Shown: in pieces, positions 1-11,210 of the stretch
Position numbering within the stretch: position 1 is the first letter of the stretch
Layout of the letters: each line of letters starts with the position of its first letter
NCBI RefSeq assembly: GCF_000471905.2
Contig: NW_006498572.1
Coordinates: 828,238-892,237, forward strand
Source: Amborella trichopoda
Lineage: Eukaryota > Streptophyta > Magnoliopsida > Amborellales > Amborellaceae
Reading direction: 5' to 3'
Length of the DNA stretch: 64,000 bases
Notes under the pieces: generated by a model
What the model was told of the DNA's origin: nothing
Databases searched by the model: none
What the model saw: only the letters and a program-made list of their open reading frames with translations
Program-made: the position numbers and the translations under genes

Positions 1-2690
1 AGGGGGAGAGAGTGAGAGAGAGAGAGGAAGAGGAAGAAAGAGAGAGAGAAAGAAAGAGAGAGAGAGGTTGGGTACTTAGGTGAGAGGCCGATGACTCGAG
101 TTCGATGACTAGGTTGGATCCCAATGGCTCTTGAAAGCTCTTTGGAGGGGCCCAAGGGCGAGGCGTAGGAGGCCAAGGTTGTGGGGTTCAAGGGTGTGAT
201 GTATGGCTTGGCGTAGGCTAGAGAGTATGGTTAAGGTAAGTTAGGGGGTGTATGGTGTAGAGAAGGTAGTTTAAGGTGTATGGTTATTTATGGTCTAGGA
301 TGGACTAGAGAAGGTAATCTATGGTGTATGATGGTTTATGGTCTAGGGTGGACAAAAGAAGGTAGTATAGTCTAGGGTGTGGGGATTTTCTGGTCTAGAG
401 TGGATTAGAGAAGGTAGTCTAAGGTGTAGGGTGGTTTGTGATCTAGGGTGGACTACAAAAGGTAGTCTAGGGTGTAGAGATTTTGTATTCCTAAGGTTTT
501 CTTTCATAAACAAAATATTTCTCTCTCTTCTCTTGGTTTGGCACAAATCAATTAATTTCTAACTAAAATTCCAACTGTATAAAAATAATAAGCGTTTAGC
601 TTATATAGAGGTGCCCTTAAACAAGGGTGCACACTCAAAATCTACCCTAACTGCATGAAAATGGAATTAGAATGAATTGAAGTGAGATTCACATTTGGTG
701 AAAAATGACCATTTTTGCCCTTCTAAAATCATAGAAATGATGAATAGGTCCCCAAAAAGGAGCTTCTTATCATTCACATAGATCGGGGGCTTCTCGCTTG
801 TTATTCGGTAATATTTCAGACCAAGGTTTAAAAATCATCATGCCAATCCACATCGGCAGGAAATCGTCACCCTAATCTAGATCGGTGGGAATCATCGCAA
901 ATGTTTTGGATCCGCTAATAAAATGGGATCCGACCATGTAGCTATAGTGAATCGTGATTCTAACATCAGGAATCGATGGATAGCTACAATAAACCCAATG
1001 TCGTGAGCCGATATTACTTGTTTACTTGAAAATTGAGTAATTTTAATATTATTCTTTCAAAACCCCAGGTCCAAGGGCTTGCAATTTACGCAAGTCGTTT
1101 GCTATGTATACAAATAACCATACAAGTATTCCCCATCTTACGTCAGCGAGATAGTATTATACTTTTTGCCCGTCGAAGGACGCCAAAGGCTTTTGTAAAG
1201 CCTTTCCCATCCTAGATTTCCCGATGTGAGACTCCGTTTCCTTTGTTTAATTAATGACGAATAAACCGTAGGTCATTCAGGAAAATTATTTGGGCCATTA
1301 TTGGATAAATCTTTGTAAACTATAGTTGGGAATAAAGTTTCAATAAATGTTACAACATTATACCTACTAATATAAGTTATAGTAAAAATAAAAATAAAAC
1401 GTAGCTTGCACAATAGAAAATAACTTGGTTTAAAATTAAATCAATGCCATTTGTTACAACATTTAATAAGTGCATGGTTTTAAAAAAGGATACGGTTAGC
1501 ATGCGGCCAAGCCCGCACATGTAGAAATGTTGGCCCTTTAATAAATTTATTTATGGAATAGAATTCGATCCTAATGTTTTAAAAACATATAAATTTTAAC
1601 ATGGAGATCATGATTCTGAAAAAATAACATTGGGGCCGTTAGTTTGCATTGTTTTTAGATGGACCACCTATTTTCAACGATCTTTAAGATGGATGCTTTA
1701 TCCTTTTGGACTGCATGATTATTATAGACTTTTTTTTTTCAGTGATATAAATTAATGGTTAACACAATAGACATCCAGATAGGAAAACAGTGACTCAGAC
1801 TCTCATTATTCACCTATTTTTACAAAGCAATAAAAATACATAATGCACCACTCCTAAATTCTTTTAGAAAATAAAAAAACATTATTTTTTTAATTTTTTT
1901 TTCCGGTTTTTAAGCCTATTTTCGGATGATCAAACGTCGTAGAAACATAGATCTTTCCAAGCCGATCGTTTTGATATGTGTTTTGAGATTTGAAACAGAG
2001 TTTTGGTCATGTTCCCAAAATTCTAGCCAAACCCACAAACTTTAGTTTTGATTCCATATATCTAGCCCATTATCTCACTTCTTCAGTCTTTTTCCTCGTC
2101 GCAAATCACAGAGGATGTTGTTGTGATCGTTTTGCAACAAATATCCCTCGATTTGGACTCCGCTTGATCACTTTGTGATTTATGGAGGTCGTAAGAAAAT
2201 TGTTTTCCGATGACTGAAAAATTGAGCCTTCTTTGGAGGATTGATAATACGTCTTCCTGGCTTTTATTTTGAGAAAATATTATCATAAATGGAAGCCATT
2301 GAAGTCACAATCGCAATGGATCCGTTTTTGGGGTTATCGGATCTCAGGGCTCCGAGAAACATCAACGGGAGTGAGGGGACATTTTGTGCTTTCGGATCAA
2401 AATTATCTTAGAGATTTATTCTATTTTTGGCATCATCTTGGGATGTGCCATATGTCAAAAATTTTCGTCTCGATGAGATGAGTAACATATTGAAAATTGA
2501 GATTGATTGGCCTCAAGATGAAGAAAATATAACCTTTGCAAGAAATCCAGCTTTGGAAAACATAGTTTCCATAAATGAAAGCTAGTGTTACACGTAATTT
2601 TTTATGTAGTGGTATTTTCGAGTCGCATAAGGAGAGAGCCAGTGATAACATAGTCCTGTTGGTACCTAAGATACCACCAGACCATGGGAA
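1..2690 (-). mobile_element. Gyp-3 LTR, left copy (gypsy, partial)
   Basis: Bases 1-1080 match 62614-64000 closely in the same orientation: a purine tract, then GGTGAGAGGCCGATGACTCG, a TATG/TAGGGTG-rich stretch, a TATA box on the minus strand, and the GGGATCCGACC block. The right half (about 2000-2500) is diverged from the LTRs of Gyp-1 and Gyp-2, sharing GCAACAAA and the TCGTCTCGATGAGA block. The minus-strand TATA gives the direction. The copy starts before the window and its right end near 2690 is a guess. It could be the 3' LTR of the element whose 5' LTR starts at 60442, with everything between being nested insertions. No protein is encoded; short reading frames here are chance. Confidence 0.7.
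601..608 (-). promoter_or_regulatory. TATA box of Gyp-3 LTR
   Basis: CTATATAA on the minus strand, followed downstream (lower coordinates) by the pyrimidine-rich transcribed part of the LTR. The right-hand copy has the same box at about 63189-63198 (CTATATATAA), so the motif is conserved between copies. Confidence 0.5.
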
Positions 2691-3795
2691 CACTACAAAA
2701 AAAGACTAAAAATGGGCATCCTTGAAAGGAACACTAAAATGACCTCAGAAAGAATGAAAAGGGTAGTTTGGGATACCTGAAAAAAGACCTGGTAACTACA
2801 ACTCTATTTTTTAGGCTTCACACCAAACCACCTCCATTAGATCCAGAGCATCGAAAAACCCCCAAGGACAAAATTTTAGCTTAATCGGACATTTCAGGGC
2901 CATTCTAGGCCCAAATTACTACAAACGAGTAGGTTTCATATTATTGTGGTGCGGCCTTAGTGAACCAGTTGCCATATCTGGAAACTGTTTTTTCACCCAT
3001 CGGGACAATTTTCAAGTGCTCATAGCTCGCTCGTTCGAAATCAGAACAAGCTCAAAATTGGTCACAGGCTAGACCTCGATAAGCCCGATCATTTTCACAT
3101 ATGGCACGCATCATGAAGTGGTCTGAGACGAGAGAACTTCTAGAAAGATGGTGGTCATAAAAGCATGAAAATCAAGAAGACATCTCGTACCTCGAGAGGA
3201 CATAATCTGAGATTCGGGCATCGAATCGAGGAAAATATGGGCCCGTTGCAACCACATCAAGGAGAGGTACAATTTCGTATAATATTTGCATTCGACTAAA
3301 AAGGCCTGATAGCTCGAATTTCATGATTGAAGATGCATGAATTTCTCGATTGTCGGAATCCCATTTTTCAGCAACCTCCTAGATTTGGAAGTACTCAAAT
3401 GCAGATCAAATCAGATGAAACTTAATGATCATGATGATGTTCTCTTCAAATCAAGATAAAAAAGAGGATTTGGAGGACCACGGATCACACTACGTTGGCG
3501 ATCAAAAGCTATAGACTTGGCCAGATTTTCACCCTTAGGGAAAAGTTCGTTTCAAGGCAATCAAAGGACACTAAAATGTTCATAATCGATCAACCATCGA
3601 TTCTAAGACAATGGATCATCCCAACCCCTAACACAGGAGTCCGAAAAAGCTCTCGAGGTCTAGTAATGGTGACAGGCCCATTGAGTACATCGCCTATCCC
3701 AAACGTTTTAAGGGTGATTTGTTTTAATTCAGTTAATGTGTAATTTTAAGCAATTTAACTTAGTTTAGAGTGTTCCACCCATGTTTGAGGGTTGC

Positions 3796-3806
3796 TATAT
3801 ATAAAC
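3796..3806 (+). promoter_or_regulatory. TATA box of Gyp-4 LTR
   Basis: TATATATAAAC in AT-rich surroundings, on the plus strand, about 1.4 kb before the PBS. It fixes the transcription direction of this LTR. Confidence 0.5.
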
Positions 3807-4012
3807 AAGCTTTGGTCAATTGTAAAAAATACTGGATTACTCGTTAATGAAATTGAGGCATTAGATTGTGTTTACTCAACTTCGCTTCTAATTCCTAGAT
3901 CCAGTGGAGAGGAGAGAGAAAACTTTTAGAGAGAGAAGTTACCCTTAGGCTAGGTACCCAAGCCTACCCCATGCTGTACACATACCAACTGCGACTCACA
4001 GTAAACTTGCGG

Positions 4013-4245
4013 TCCCGTCTTTCTCTCTACGCCCTTTCTCGCTTTCATCGTGTTATAAGTTTTGGAGTCGCAGCACCTGCGACCCCATCACTATTTTAGT
4101 GCCTCTCTCTCTCTCTCTTTGCTTCATATAGTAATTCGGAATCACAACAGATCTCAGTCTTGTCTCTCTCTCTGTGCCCTTTCTCGTTTTCATTGCGTAG
4201 TAAGTTTCATAACCGCAGCATCTGTAACCACGTATCTCTTTCAGC

Positions 4246-4289
<44 letters not shown>

Positions 4290-4556
4290 TTCGTGTAGTA
4301 ATTTGGAACCGCAGCAGACCTACGGTCTCATCTTTCTCTCTATGCCTCTCTTACTTTCATCACGTGATAAGTTTCAGTGTTGCAGCACCCACGACCCCGT
4401 CTCTCTTTCAACACTTATCTCTCTCTCTCTGCTTCATGAAGTAATTCGAAACCGCAGCAGACCAACAGTCCTGTTTTCCTATCTACGCCTCTCTCACTTT
4501 CGTCACGTGAAAAGGTTTGGAGTCGCAGTACTTGTGGCCCTTTTCTCCTTTCATCC
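4013..4556 (+). repeat. Tandem repeat, about 145-165 bp x 3.5
   Basis: Imperfect units start near 4013, 4159, 4327 and 4471. Each has CTCTCTACGCC(TTT)CTC, TTTCATCRCGT, AAGTTT, GCAGCACC, a CT run, GCTTCAT-AGTAATT and CCGCAGCAGAC. The units lie in the transcribed CT-rich part of the Gyp-4 LTR. Reading frames across this array are low-complexity artefacts. Confidence 0.75.
4248..4285 (+). repeat. (CT)n microsatellite
   Basis: An uninterrupted CT dinucleotide run of about 38 bases inside the second unit of the 150-bp tandem array. Confidence 0.95.
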
Positions 4557-5180
4557 TGATATTCACCATTCGCTCAACTTGATACCGCTCATAGTAGCCT
4601 CAAGAGTCTCAAGCACTCGGATTACTGCTCTAACTTTCTCTCTATACAATGGAGTCGAGACACGAGAGATATACATGCTTTGACCCTCGCTCACTCAGGT
4701 GGAGTCCTCCTGAGCAGGTAATCGAGAGAGTTTGAACTCTCCAGCGACTCTGATCGTCAAGTTTCGTAGTGTTTGTGCAAATTGAGGGACATATGTCATC
4801 CCTCTTCTTTCTATCCTTTATTTTTGCCAGCAATCCTTGTTCGAGGGGTATTTTCGAGTGCACATTTGAAAGTCCTGGAGTGAAAAGAACGAGACGACGC
4901 ATTAAAGTTTGAAGAGAATTCGTGTCCAAACTGTACTGGCAGATAACCAGAGGGCTTCGTGATAGTTCTAAGAGGGCAACTGGCTGGGTGTTTCCCCGAT
5001 CCTACAAATGATGAGGTAAGTGTCCAAAACAAATCCTCGTCGGTAAAATCTTTCTTATTATTGGTTTCTATCCACGTAAAGGAGAGTGCAATGCATGCTT
5101 AAAACACAACTCGCGCACACACCCCTCACAGTTGTTTGGGAGAGGGTTTCTCTCACCAAGAAAACCAGGCCCCGATAAAC

Positions 5181-5199
5181 TAGCGACTCCACTGGGGAC
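5181..5199 (+). other. Primer binding site of Gyp-4
   Basis: AGCGACTCCACTGGGGACA on the plus strand is the same motif that follows the minus-strand LTRs at 57035, 52003 and 60442, where it is on the minus strand. This type of site follows the 5' LTR in many plant Tat-type gypsy elements. Here it abuts the wrong LTR end at 5202. Confidence 0.65.
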
Positions 5200-5869
5200 A
5201 CTGGTTAGGTGCATTGATCTCACCCCCGGATATAGATGATCTGGTGGCGTGGTTCCGGGTTCCAGATAGACCCAAGACCTGAGATAGCTCTCTCGAGAAC
5301 CACGTAATGAAGATGTGGGCAGGAGTACCAATTGGCGTGAGATGAATTAAAGTCGTGAGGCGGGACTTATCTCACGTGGGTCGTGACACGCTCGGACTGG
5401 CTCGCATGGGTGCCCTCTTGGATCACGTTGGAATGTCTCCTGGCCTATGACGGGTTTGGAATCGCCTCCCTTGACGTGTTTCTCCTTTCTTGCAAACATA
5501 CACACACATAAAAAATACAAAGGTGTGGATCATAGGACCCCGCCTTGCTATAAAGAGATAAAAGAAGTGAAAATGAAAGAAGAAGCTCGACCAGGCGGCT
5601 AGGCTGGCACAATGGCAAGACTAGTATGGTGACTGATTTGGCGTGGTAGCAAGATGGGCACGGTAACTCAGACCGGCACAGTGGCAATACTACTAGACGA
5701 CAGAACGAACACCGACCGTCCTAACACAATCGGTAGCCTGTCGTGGCAGTAAGATGGGCACGATAACTCAGACCGGTACAACGGCATTGCTGCTAGACGA
5801 CAAGACTGGCATGACAACACAAGGCTCAGCCAACCGTCTCGTCAAACAAGCAAAGAAGAGAAAGACGAG

Positions 5870-7870
5870 AGATGAGGATTAGCTCGACTCTCGCTAGGTC
5901 TTCAAAAAAAAGAGACGAAAGTGAAAATAAAAGTGATGGTGGAATGAGAGTGACAGAGAATGAGATGAAATGAAAATGAAAGAGATGAATTAAAATAAAA
6001 TTAGAAAATGGAATTAGGATTAAAATGGAATGAAGTGAAGTGAAATAAAAAAAATGAAGTGGAATAAAACAAAAAGGATGGAAAAAAATAAAATAAGATG
6101 AGATAATTAAAATAAAAATAAAAATAAATGGATGGAATAGAGTAAGTTATGGTGGGATGCGATAGGATAAATAGAATAAGATAGAACAAGGGAAAATAAA
6201 ATGAGTGAAATAAAATAAAAGGAAGAGGAGCGAATAAAAATTGGATAACATGAAAAGAAATGGGTGAAAGAAATAACATGTGATAGTGGAATAAAAGAAA
6301 AGAAAATGGATTAGTTAAGAGAGGCAGTGGGTTTTACGTTGGGGTTGTTTTGGTGAGAGAGAAAGAAAGTTGGTGTATTGGGGTTTTTTTCGTGAAAAAA
6401 GGTATTGTGTTATATAAAAAAAAAGAAAATAGTGATTTGGTTGAGAGAGTGAGGTTTGACTGAAATGGGGTGAGGGTAACGTTGAATAATAAAAAGAAAA
6501 TAGATTACTTAAAGAGGCGTGAAGTGCGACCAACGAAATAGGGTGAAAGGAAGGGGAGAAACGAAACATTGACGAAAACGAAATGAAGTTAAAACGAAAA
6601 GAAGGTGGGGTCTTCACTTTGTGGGTTTTTTTAGAGAGAGAGAACATGGAGAATGGAAGAGTGGAAGATGGAATAGTTTGCAGGAATTCGGCAGAGGAGG
6701 GGTGATTGAGGAGATGGCGATGATCTGGGAGAGGACTGTAGGTGGTGGAGGAGAAGAAAGGAGAGAGAAGCAGAGTAGATAGCAGCGGAGATTGAGGAAG
6801 AGGAGCGAGCGAGAGAAGCGGAAACGGCAGGGGCAGTGGTTGGAGATGGAGGGAACATCGGGCGGCAACCAGCCGCTGCCTGGTGGGTGCAGGGAGCGAG
6901 ACAGACGAAGAGGAGAGGTGAAAAGGGGACGGAAGGCAGCTGAGGAGCAGGGAGATATGGTGTAGAGCAAGGTAATGGGAAGGAGAAGGTGCGGTGGCTG
7001 GTGAGTGGAGAAGTGTAGATGACAGTGGCTATTGCTGCTAGGTCATTGGAACAGCTGCAATTGTTGGTAGAGAGAGGTGGAAGAAAGAGCCGAGTTTTGG
7101 GGTGGCTTAGCTGTGGAGGAAAGAGGAATGAGATTGGTGGAGGTAAGGAGACGATAACAGGGAGAGAGCAGGATGGCTCTGGCAGTGTCGCTGATGGTGA
7201 TGGTCGCAGGTGAGTGGAGGTGAAGAAAAGAGGTAAAAGGGAGGCAGGGTTGCAGGCAGCAGAGGATTAGGTGGATGTAGATGGCGAGCTGCAAGTGGTG
7301 GAGAGAAAGCAGTGAATGAAAGGGGTGGCTGCCGCAGCTGCAATTTCATGTGGTAGGCAAGATCGGGGCCTGGTCATGGGTGACAGTGAAATGAAGAAGA
7401 GAGGAGCAGAGGGAGAAAGAAAGTGGGAGTGCTCGGGTTAATCATGGGTGGTTTGAGGAAGAAGGTGTGGTGGTAGCAGGAGGGAAGAGAGATGGTAGGA
7501 TAGAGGCAGAAATGAATTGGGGATGGTCACAGAGGATTAGAGAGAAGGTGGTGAGCTGGGGTGCAGTTGTGGTGTGATGGCGAGAGAAAGGTCGTGGCTG
7601 CCACCTGGCTGCAGGAAGTTAGAGAGAAACAGAAGTGGAGTAGATGGGAATCGCAGGGATAGGAGACTGAGGTCTTAATGACGCTAATGGAAGTCACAAG
7701 GGGTTTCTGACTGTTGATAGGGATCGGGACTAATCTTTCGATGATGGTGATGGTCACCACGTGATGGCAACAGCCACGTTTGGGAGAGAGGAAGGGGGCA
7801 CGGCAGGGTGGAATACGCACAACCGGCGAAAAGGGTTGGTTCACGCGAGGCGATAGGGTCGATTACACAC
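5870..7870. repeat. Expanded purine-biased stretch in Gyp-1 LTR
   Basis: About 2 kb in which the plus strand is dominated by A and G: first A-rich (GAAATAAAA-like, 5930-6310), then G-rich (GGAGAGA, GGTGG-like, 6600-7860). No gene is visible. It occupies the same LTR position as the shorter GA tracts of the other LTRs. Confidence 0.8.
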
Positions 7871-7883
7871 ACAGCGACAAAGT

Positions 7884-7888
7884 TTCAC
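7884..7888. repeat. Target-site duplication of Cop-1, left
   Basis: TTCAC before the Cop-1 5' LTR pairs with ATCAC at 15954-15958 after the 3' LTR: four of five bases agree, as expected for an old copia insertion. Confidence 0.65.
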
Positions 7889-9787
7889 TGTTGGGTTTAT
7901 GTAACCTTTAAAGGCGATATAAGTACTTGTAAAATGAAATGATATAGTGAAACATGAACTCAGTGGGAGTGTAGTCTCTCGTGGACGATACTAAACAAAC
8001 GATGATTTGCTGATACCGATATGTGCATAACGATCTAGGTGAGTCGGTTGGGAAAACCCATGTTACCTAGGAATGAAGAACAATCTGATAAGGGTTTATG
8101 GGTTAGCCCTTGATAAGGTCGGAAAATATACTCGGATGAGTGAGCCGAGGGACTGTGTGACATTTGTGTGTGATGATGGCCTACAAAGACAATGGCCAAA
8201 ACTTCATCCATATACCATCACACTACATGCATATTGATAGATCATTCGGGAAAGCCAAAAATCCAGCTTTTAGGGTGAAGCATATGCATGTGCCAGAAAT
8301 ACCCCTATGCGTCATAGAGCTGTGGTCGCATAAAGTATTGGTGATGTTGACTTGTCTATAGGGGATGACCTGTAGTTCACAGACTGAGATTGTGACCCCT
8401 TAACTCATCCGCCAGACTTTGATGATCCGCTAATGAGTCCCTGCTTACACTGTGGGTCATGGGAAACACTCGATCGGTTCGATAAGGCAAGTGTGTTCTA
8501 TACTCCACAGTTGAAGGTGGAGTACCCTATGATTGCAGATTAAATTCCTTAATCATATGGATCCATTTTCCATCAAGTTAATTTAATTATGTTTGTTTTC
8601 TGATATAAATTATTTTAGAATTATTATTTGAATTTTTATGAGTCATTTGATATTTTATTTATAATTTTTTTGGACTTATAAAAATGAAGATAAATATGGG
8701 CACCATGTGTCAAGTGGGTGGGCCCCTATGTGCCACACATGGGTGGCACACCTCACCCATTGGATTCTTTCTTGGAGTTTAAGTTATTTTATGTTTTGGT
8801 AATATTATGTTATGACATGTGGTCAAATAAGATATGAAATATTTTGGCCATATATTGACCAAATATTGAAAGTGTATATTGACTTGATATATCTTTAGAA
8901 TATTTTGTGAAAGATTATGGAATGCATAATATTTTAATTAGATTTAATTTATGTAATTTCTATTAATGGGAAAATGGTTAAGGAAAGGGGGATAATGATC
9001 TATGCACCTTCCATAATATTGGTGGCTCACTTATGGAATGGATGATTTAGATCTCTCACCCCACAAGTCACCCTTGATCGACGGTCTATGTTCAATCTCA
9101 CAAGAAGAGGCAAACTAAGGAAAACCCTAAAAAACCCTAATTTTGTTCCAGCCTATAAAAAGGAATTGTCTTCACCCAAAATCTCTGCACCTTATCTTTT
9201 TATCTCTCTCTCTTAAAAAAGTTTCTCTATCTCATGTTTGATCTCACTCTCTTCTACATTGTGAAAGAACCTACGGGTTTAGGTTATAGAGTTATTCTCT
9301 CTTCTATCTCTCAAATACAGATTTATAGCTAAGGGTTTTAGGGTTTAGAAAAAAGAGAATCGATCTCTCTCAAACTAGGTTGCTAAGAGAATTTACCTAG
9401 GGTTTGAGTTTGTGATCAAAGGGGTTCATGTTCCATTAGTATAGCTTGGACGAAATTTGTTTTTCCGATTCGAGATTGAGGCTAGACCGTTGATCCCATG
9501 CCATCGGATGATGGTGACTCGGTGTGGGGTGTAATAAGCCCGGTTGAAGTAATCTTCGGTACTCTACCTTTTGTTTCTTGAAATCTTATATTTTATTCTC
9601 AAGCATAATGCATAGTTGTTTTAATGATATCAAGTTGTTAAGATCTTGGTTTTATTGCTATGTTGATTTTATTTTGAAATTTATCTCATTATAATAAAGA
9701 CCACCTGTAAGTGATCTTTTGCCGAAAGAAAGGGGTAAAAAAAAAAAATGTATTCCTCGGTAGAAGATCACATAGGTCTTTCGTTCA
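7889..9787 (+). mobile_element. Cop-1 5' LTR
   Basis: About 1.9 kb, matching 13946-15953 throughout. It starts TGTTGGG and ends TTCA one base before the PBS. Promoter motifs lie at 9122-9161. It has no gene; a short reading frame near 8164 appears in both LTRs only because the LTRs are copies of each other. Confidence 0.85.
9122..9161 (+). promoter_or_regulatory. Cop-1 LTR core promoter with two telo-box motifs
   Basis: Two AAACCCTAA motifs (9122-9130 and 9132-9140) lie just upstream of a CTATAAAAA box at 9153-9161. The 3' LTR repeats the arrangement (15284-15302, TATA near 15315). AAACCCTA telo-boxes are known plant promoter elements; function here is inferred from position and conservation between LTRs. 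Confidence 0.55.
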
Positions 9788-9788
9788 T

Positions 9789-9800
9789 TGGTATCAGAGC
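9789..9800 (+). other. Cop-1 primer binding site (tRNA-iMet type)
   Basis: TGGTATCAGAGC one base after the 5' LTR, the standard plant copia primer site complementary to the 3' end of initiator methionine tRNA. Confidence 0.9.
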
Positions 9801-9840
9801 TATTTATACTTGATGTCATTAGTTGCCTTTTCTCATTATT

Positions 9841-11210
9841 GAGTTTAGATCATGTTTAGGAATGATATATAAGAAAACTAATGATCTCAGTGGTCAATAA
9901 ATACACCCACGGTTAAAAATTATTGAAATATTCCAACACTGAAAAGACACTCTACATAATGAGTATTTTGGGCTATTTTGGAATAGTGATATGAAAAATA
10001 TAATGAGGTATTTTTCTATTACATACTTGAGTGATATTTTGTGTCTTTAAGCCTAAGATTTACTTACAAAATTTCAGTGGGAGATCCTATAGGAATTGGG
10101 AGTTATGGACTCAACAATGAAGGGTGTCAATTCTGACCATGCAAAATTCAAAAACTGTCCATTGAGTTCCGTGATTCTTCTCACCACTCATATGATTTTA
10201 TTTCTAGCTAAAATTAGATTGTGACACATAAAATTGAGTCTATTTTTAAACAAAAAAAACGTTTCATCAAGAAAGTCCTTGTGATTTGAAAGATATGATC
10301 AATTTATTAAAGGATACGCAAGTGCTATTTTCTGCAACAAAAATTATTTTTATGACTTAGAAGTTAAGATTTAATTTCTATTCTCAACAGGATGTTTAAT
10401 AATTCACACTAAGTTTTTAGACTTCCATTCTGAGTCTAATTTGTAATAAAATTTATTTGAGAGAGAAATATCTATGGGAAGAGAGGAATAAAAATTTTGG
10501 ATTGAAGAGAGGTCATCCTGAATTTTCTATAATTTAGTATGTCTTTTATTGAAGACATGAATATCTATATTTATCAAGCCTACTTAACAGAGTGGTATAA
10601 GGCTTGTGAAAATATATGTGTTACTATTATGTGTCTACTTTCAAACAAAATTGGTTTGAAAGGGAAACTCCATGATGGTAGAGAGAAAAGACAATTTTAA
10701 TAGATAGTGTTCATCCTGGAATTTTGCAGTATAATTTATTTTGTGACGTAAATGTTACTCATTTATTTCTCTGAAAAAAAGTATTATTTAAGATTCAAAC
10801 TATGATGTTATGATTTGGTTTTGAGTCTAGTTTTCAACCCAATAGATTTCAAGAAGAAATTCTTTGAGGATTGAGGGAAACAAATTTTTTTATTGAGAGG
10901 TGCTCAACCTGGTTTTCAACTGAAAAAATTGTAGTGTGACGTAAATGTCACTAAAATGAATATTCACTAAATTGTATGATCTAGGGATCGAATTGAGTAC
11001 TATTTTATATTTTTTGAGTCTATTTCAATACTCAAAAGGATTCGAAGATTAACTCTTTATGAGTTAAGAAATATCATTTTTTTATCATGGGATGCTCAAG
11101 TTTTATTCTGCAGTAAATTAAAAAGATGTGGCATATTAAGACACATCTTTGCTTTCCTAATTATGAAGACCTTTTTTTAGGCCTTATTTGAAAAGGTTTT
11201 ATAGTGTGCT
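9841..11210 (+). repeat. Degenerate tandem repeat, about 195 bp x 7, in Cop-1 leader
   Basis: A GAGTCTA/GTGTCTA-like motif recurs at 9841, 10041, 10236, 10432, 10632, 10823 and 11016, a spacing of 191-200 bases. About 75-85 bases after it in successive units a second motif recurs (GGTCATCCTGAATTTT, TGTTCATCCTGGAATTTT, GGTGCTCAACCTGGTTTTC, GGATGCTCAAGTTTTATTC). Two units share GTGACGTAAATGT. The array fills the space where gag is expected. No reading frame is preserved. Confidence 0.65.

Larger units (their letters stand above)
2691..5180 (+). mobile_element. Gyp-4 LTR (gypsy, plus strand)
   Basis: Between about 2760 and 3120 the sequence is the reverse complement of the U3 part of the Gyp-1/Gyp-2 LTRs (GACCTGGTAACTA, CATTAGATCC, TTAATCGGACA, TCGCTCGTTCGAAATC), so this is a related LTR in the opposite direction. 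It has a plus-strand TATA box near 3800, a CT-rich transcribed part with tandem repeats, and ends directly before a plus-strand primer binding site at 5181. Its left end is uncertain. The internal region of this element is missing, because a Gyp-1 LTR follows two bases after the PBS. Confidence 0.6.
5202..7888 (-). mobile_element. Gyp-1 3' LTR, PBS-side part
   Basis: It begins (plus sense) with TGGTTAGGTG, the shared inner end of this LTR family (also at 22170, 52003 and 57035), then the conserved GATCT...GATGATCTGGTGGCG block. It continues into AGAC-rich repeats (5580-5830) and a long purine-biased stretch at 5870-7860. This copy is longer than its partner at 57035 because the purine stretch is greatly expanded. 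Cop-1 interrupts it at 7889 and it resumes at 15959. Reading frames of 60-118 codons in the purine stretch are composition artefacts. Confidence 0.75.

Noticed and set aside
343-562. Overlapping small frames with repeated HPRLP / WSRMW-like words.
   Set aside because: They arise from the short GTCTAGGGTGGACTA repeats of the Gyp-3 LTR and are not conserved as protein at 62880-63060.
2691-2717. CACTACAAAAAAAGACTAAA, resembling the terminus of a CACTA DNA transposon.
   Set aside because: No matching inverted TAGTG terminus at a sensible distance downstream, no 3-bp target duplication seen, and the following sequence aligns (reverse-complemented) with gypsy LTR U3.
6001-7349. Many frames of 60-118 codons in the purine-biased stretch.
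   Set aside because: They consist of Ser/Phe/Leu/Pro or Arg/Glu runs dictated by composition, overlap on several frames, and match no family.
8164-8361. Frame of 65 codons conserved at 14228-14461.
   Set aside because: Conserved only because both copies are LTRs of Cop-1; no domain and no support for translation.
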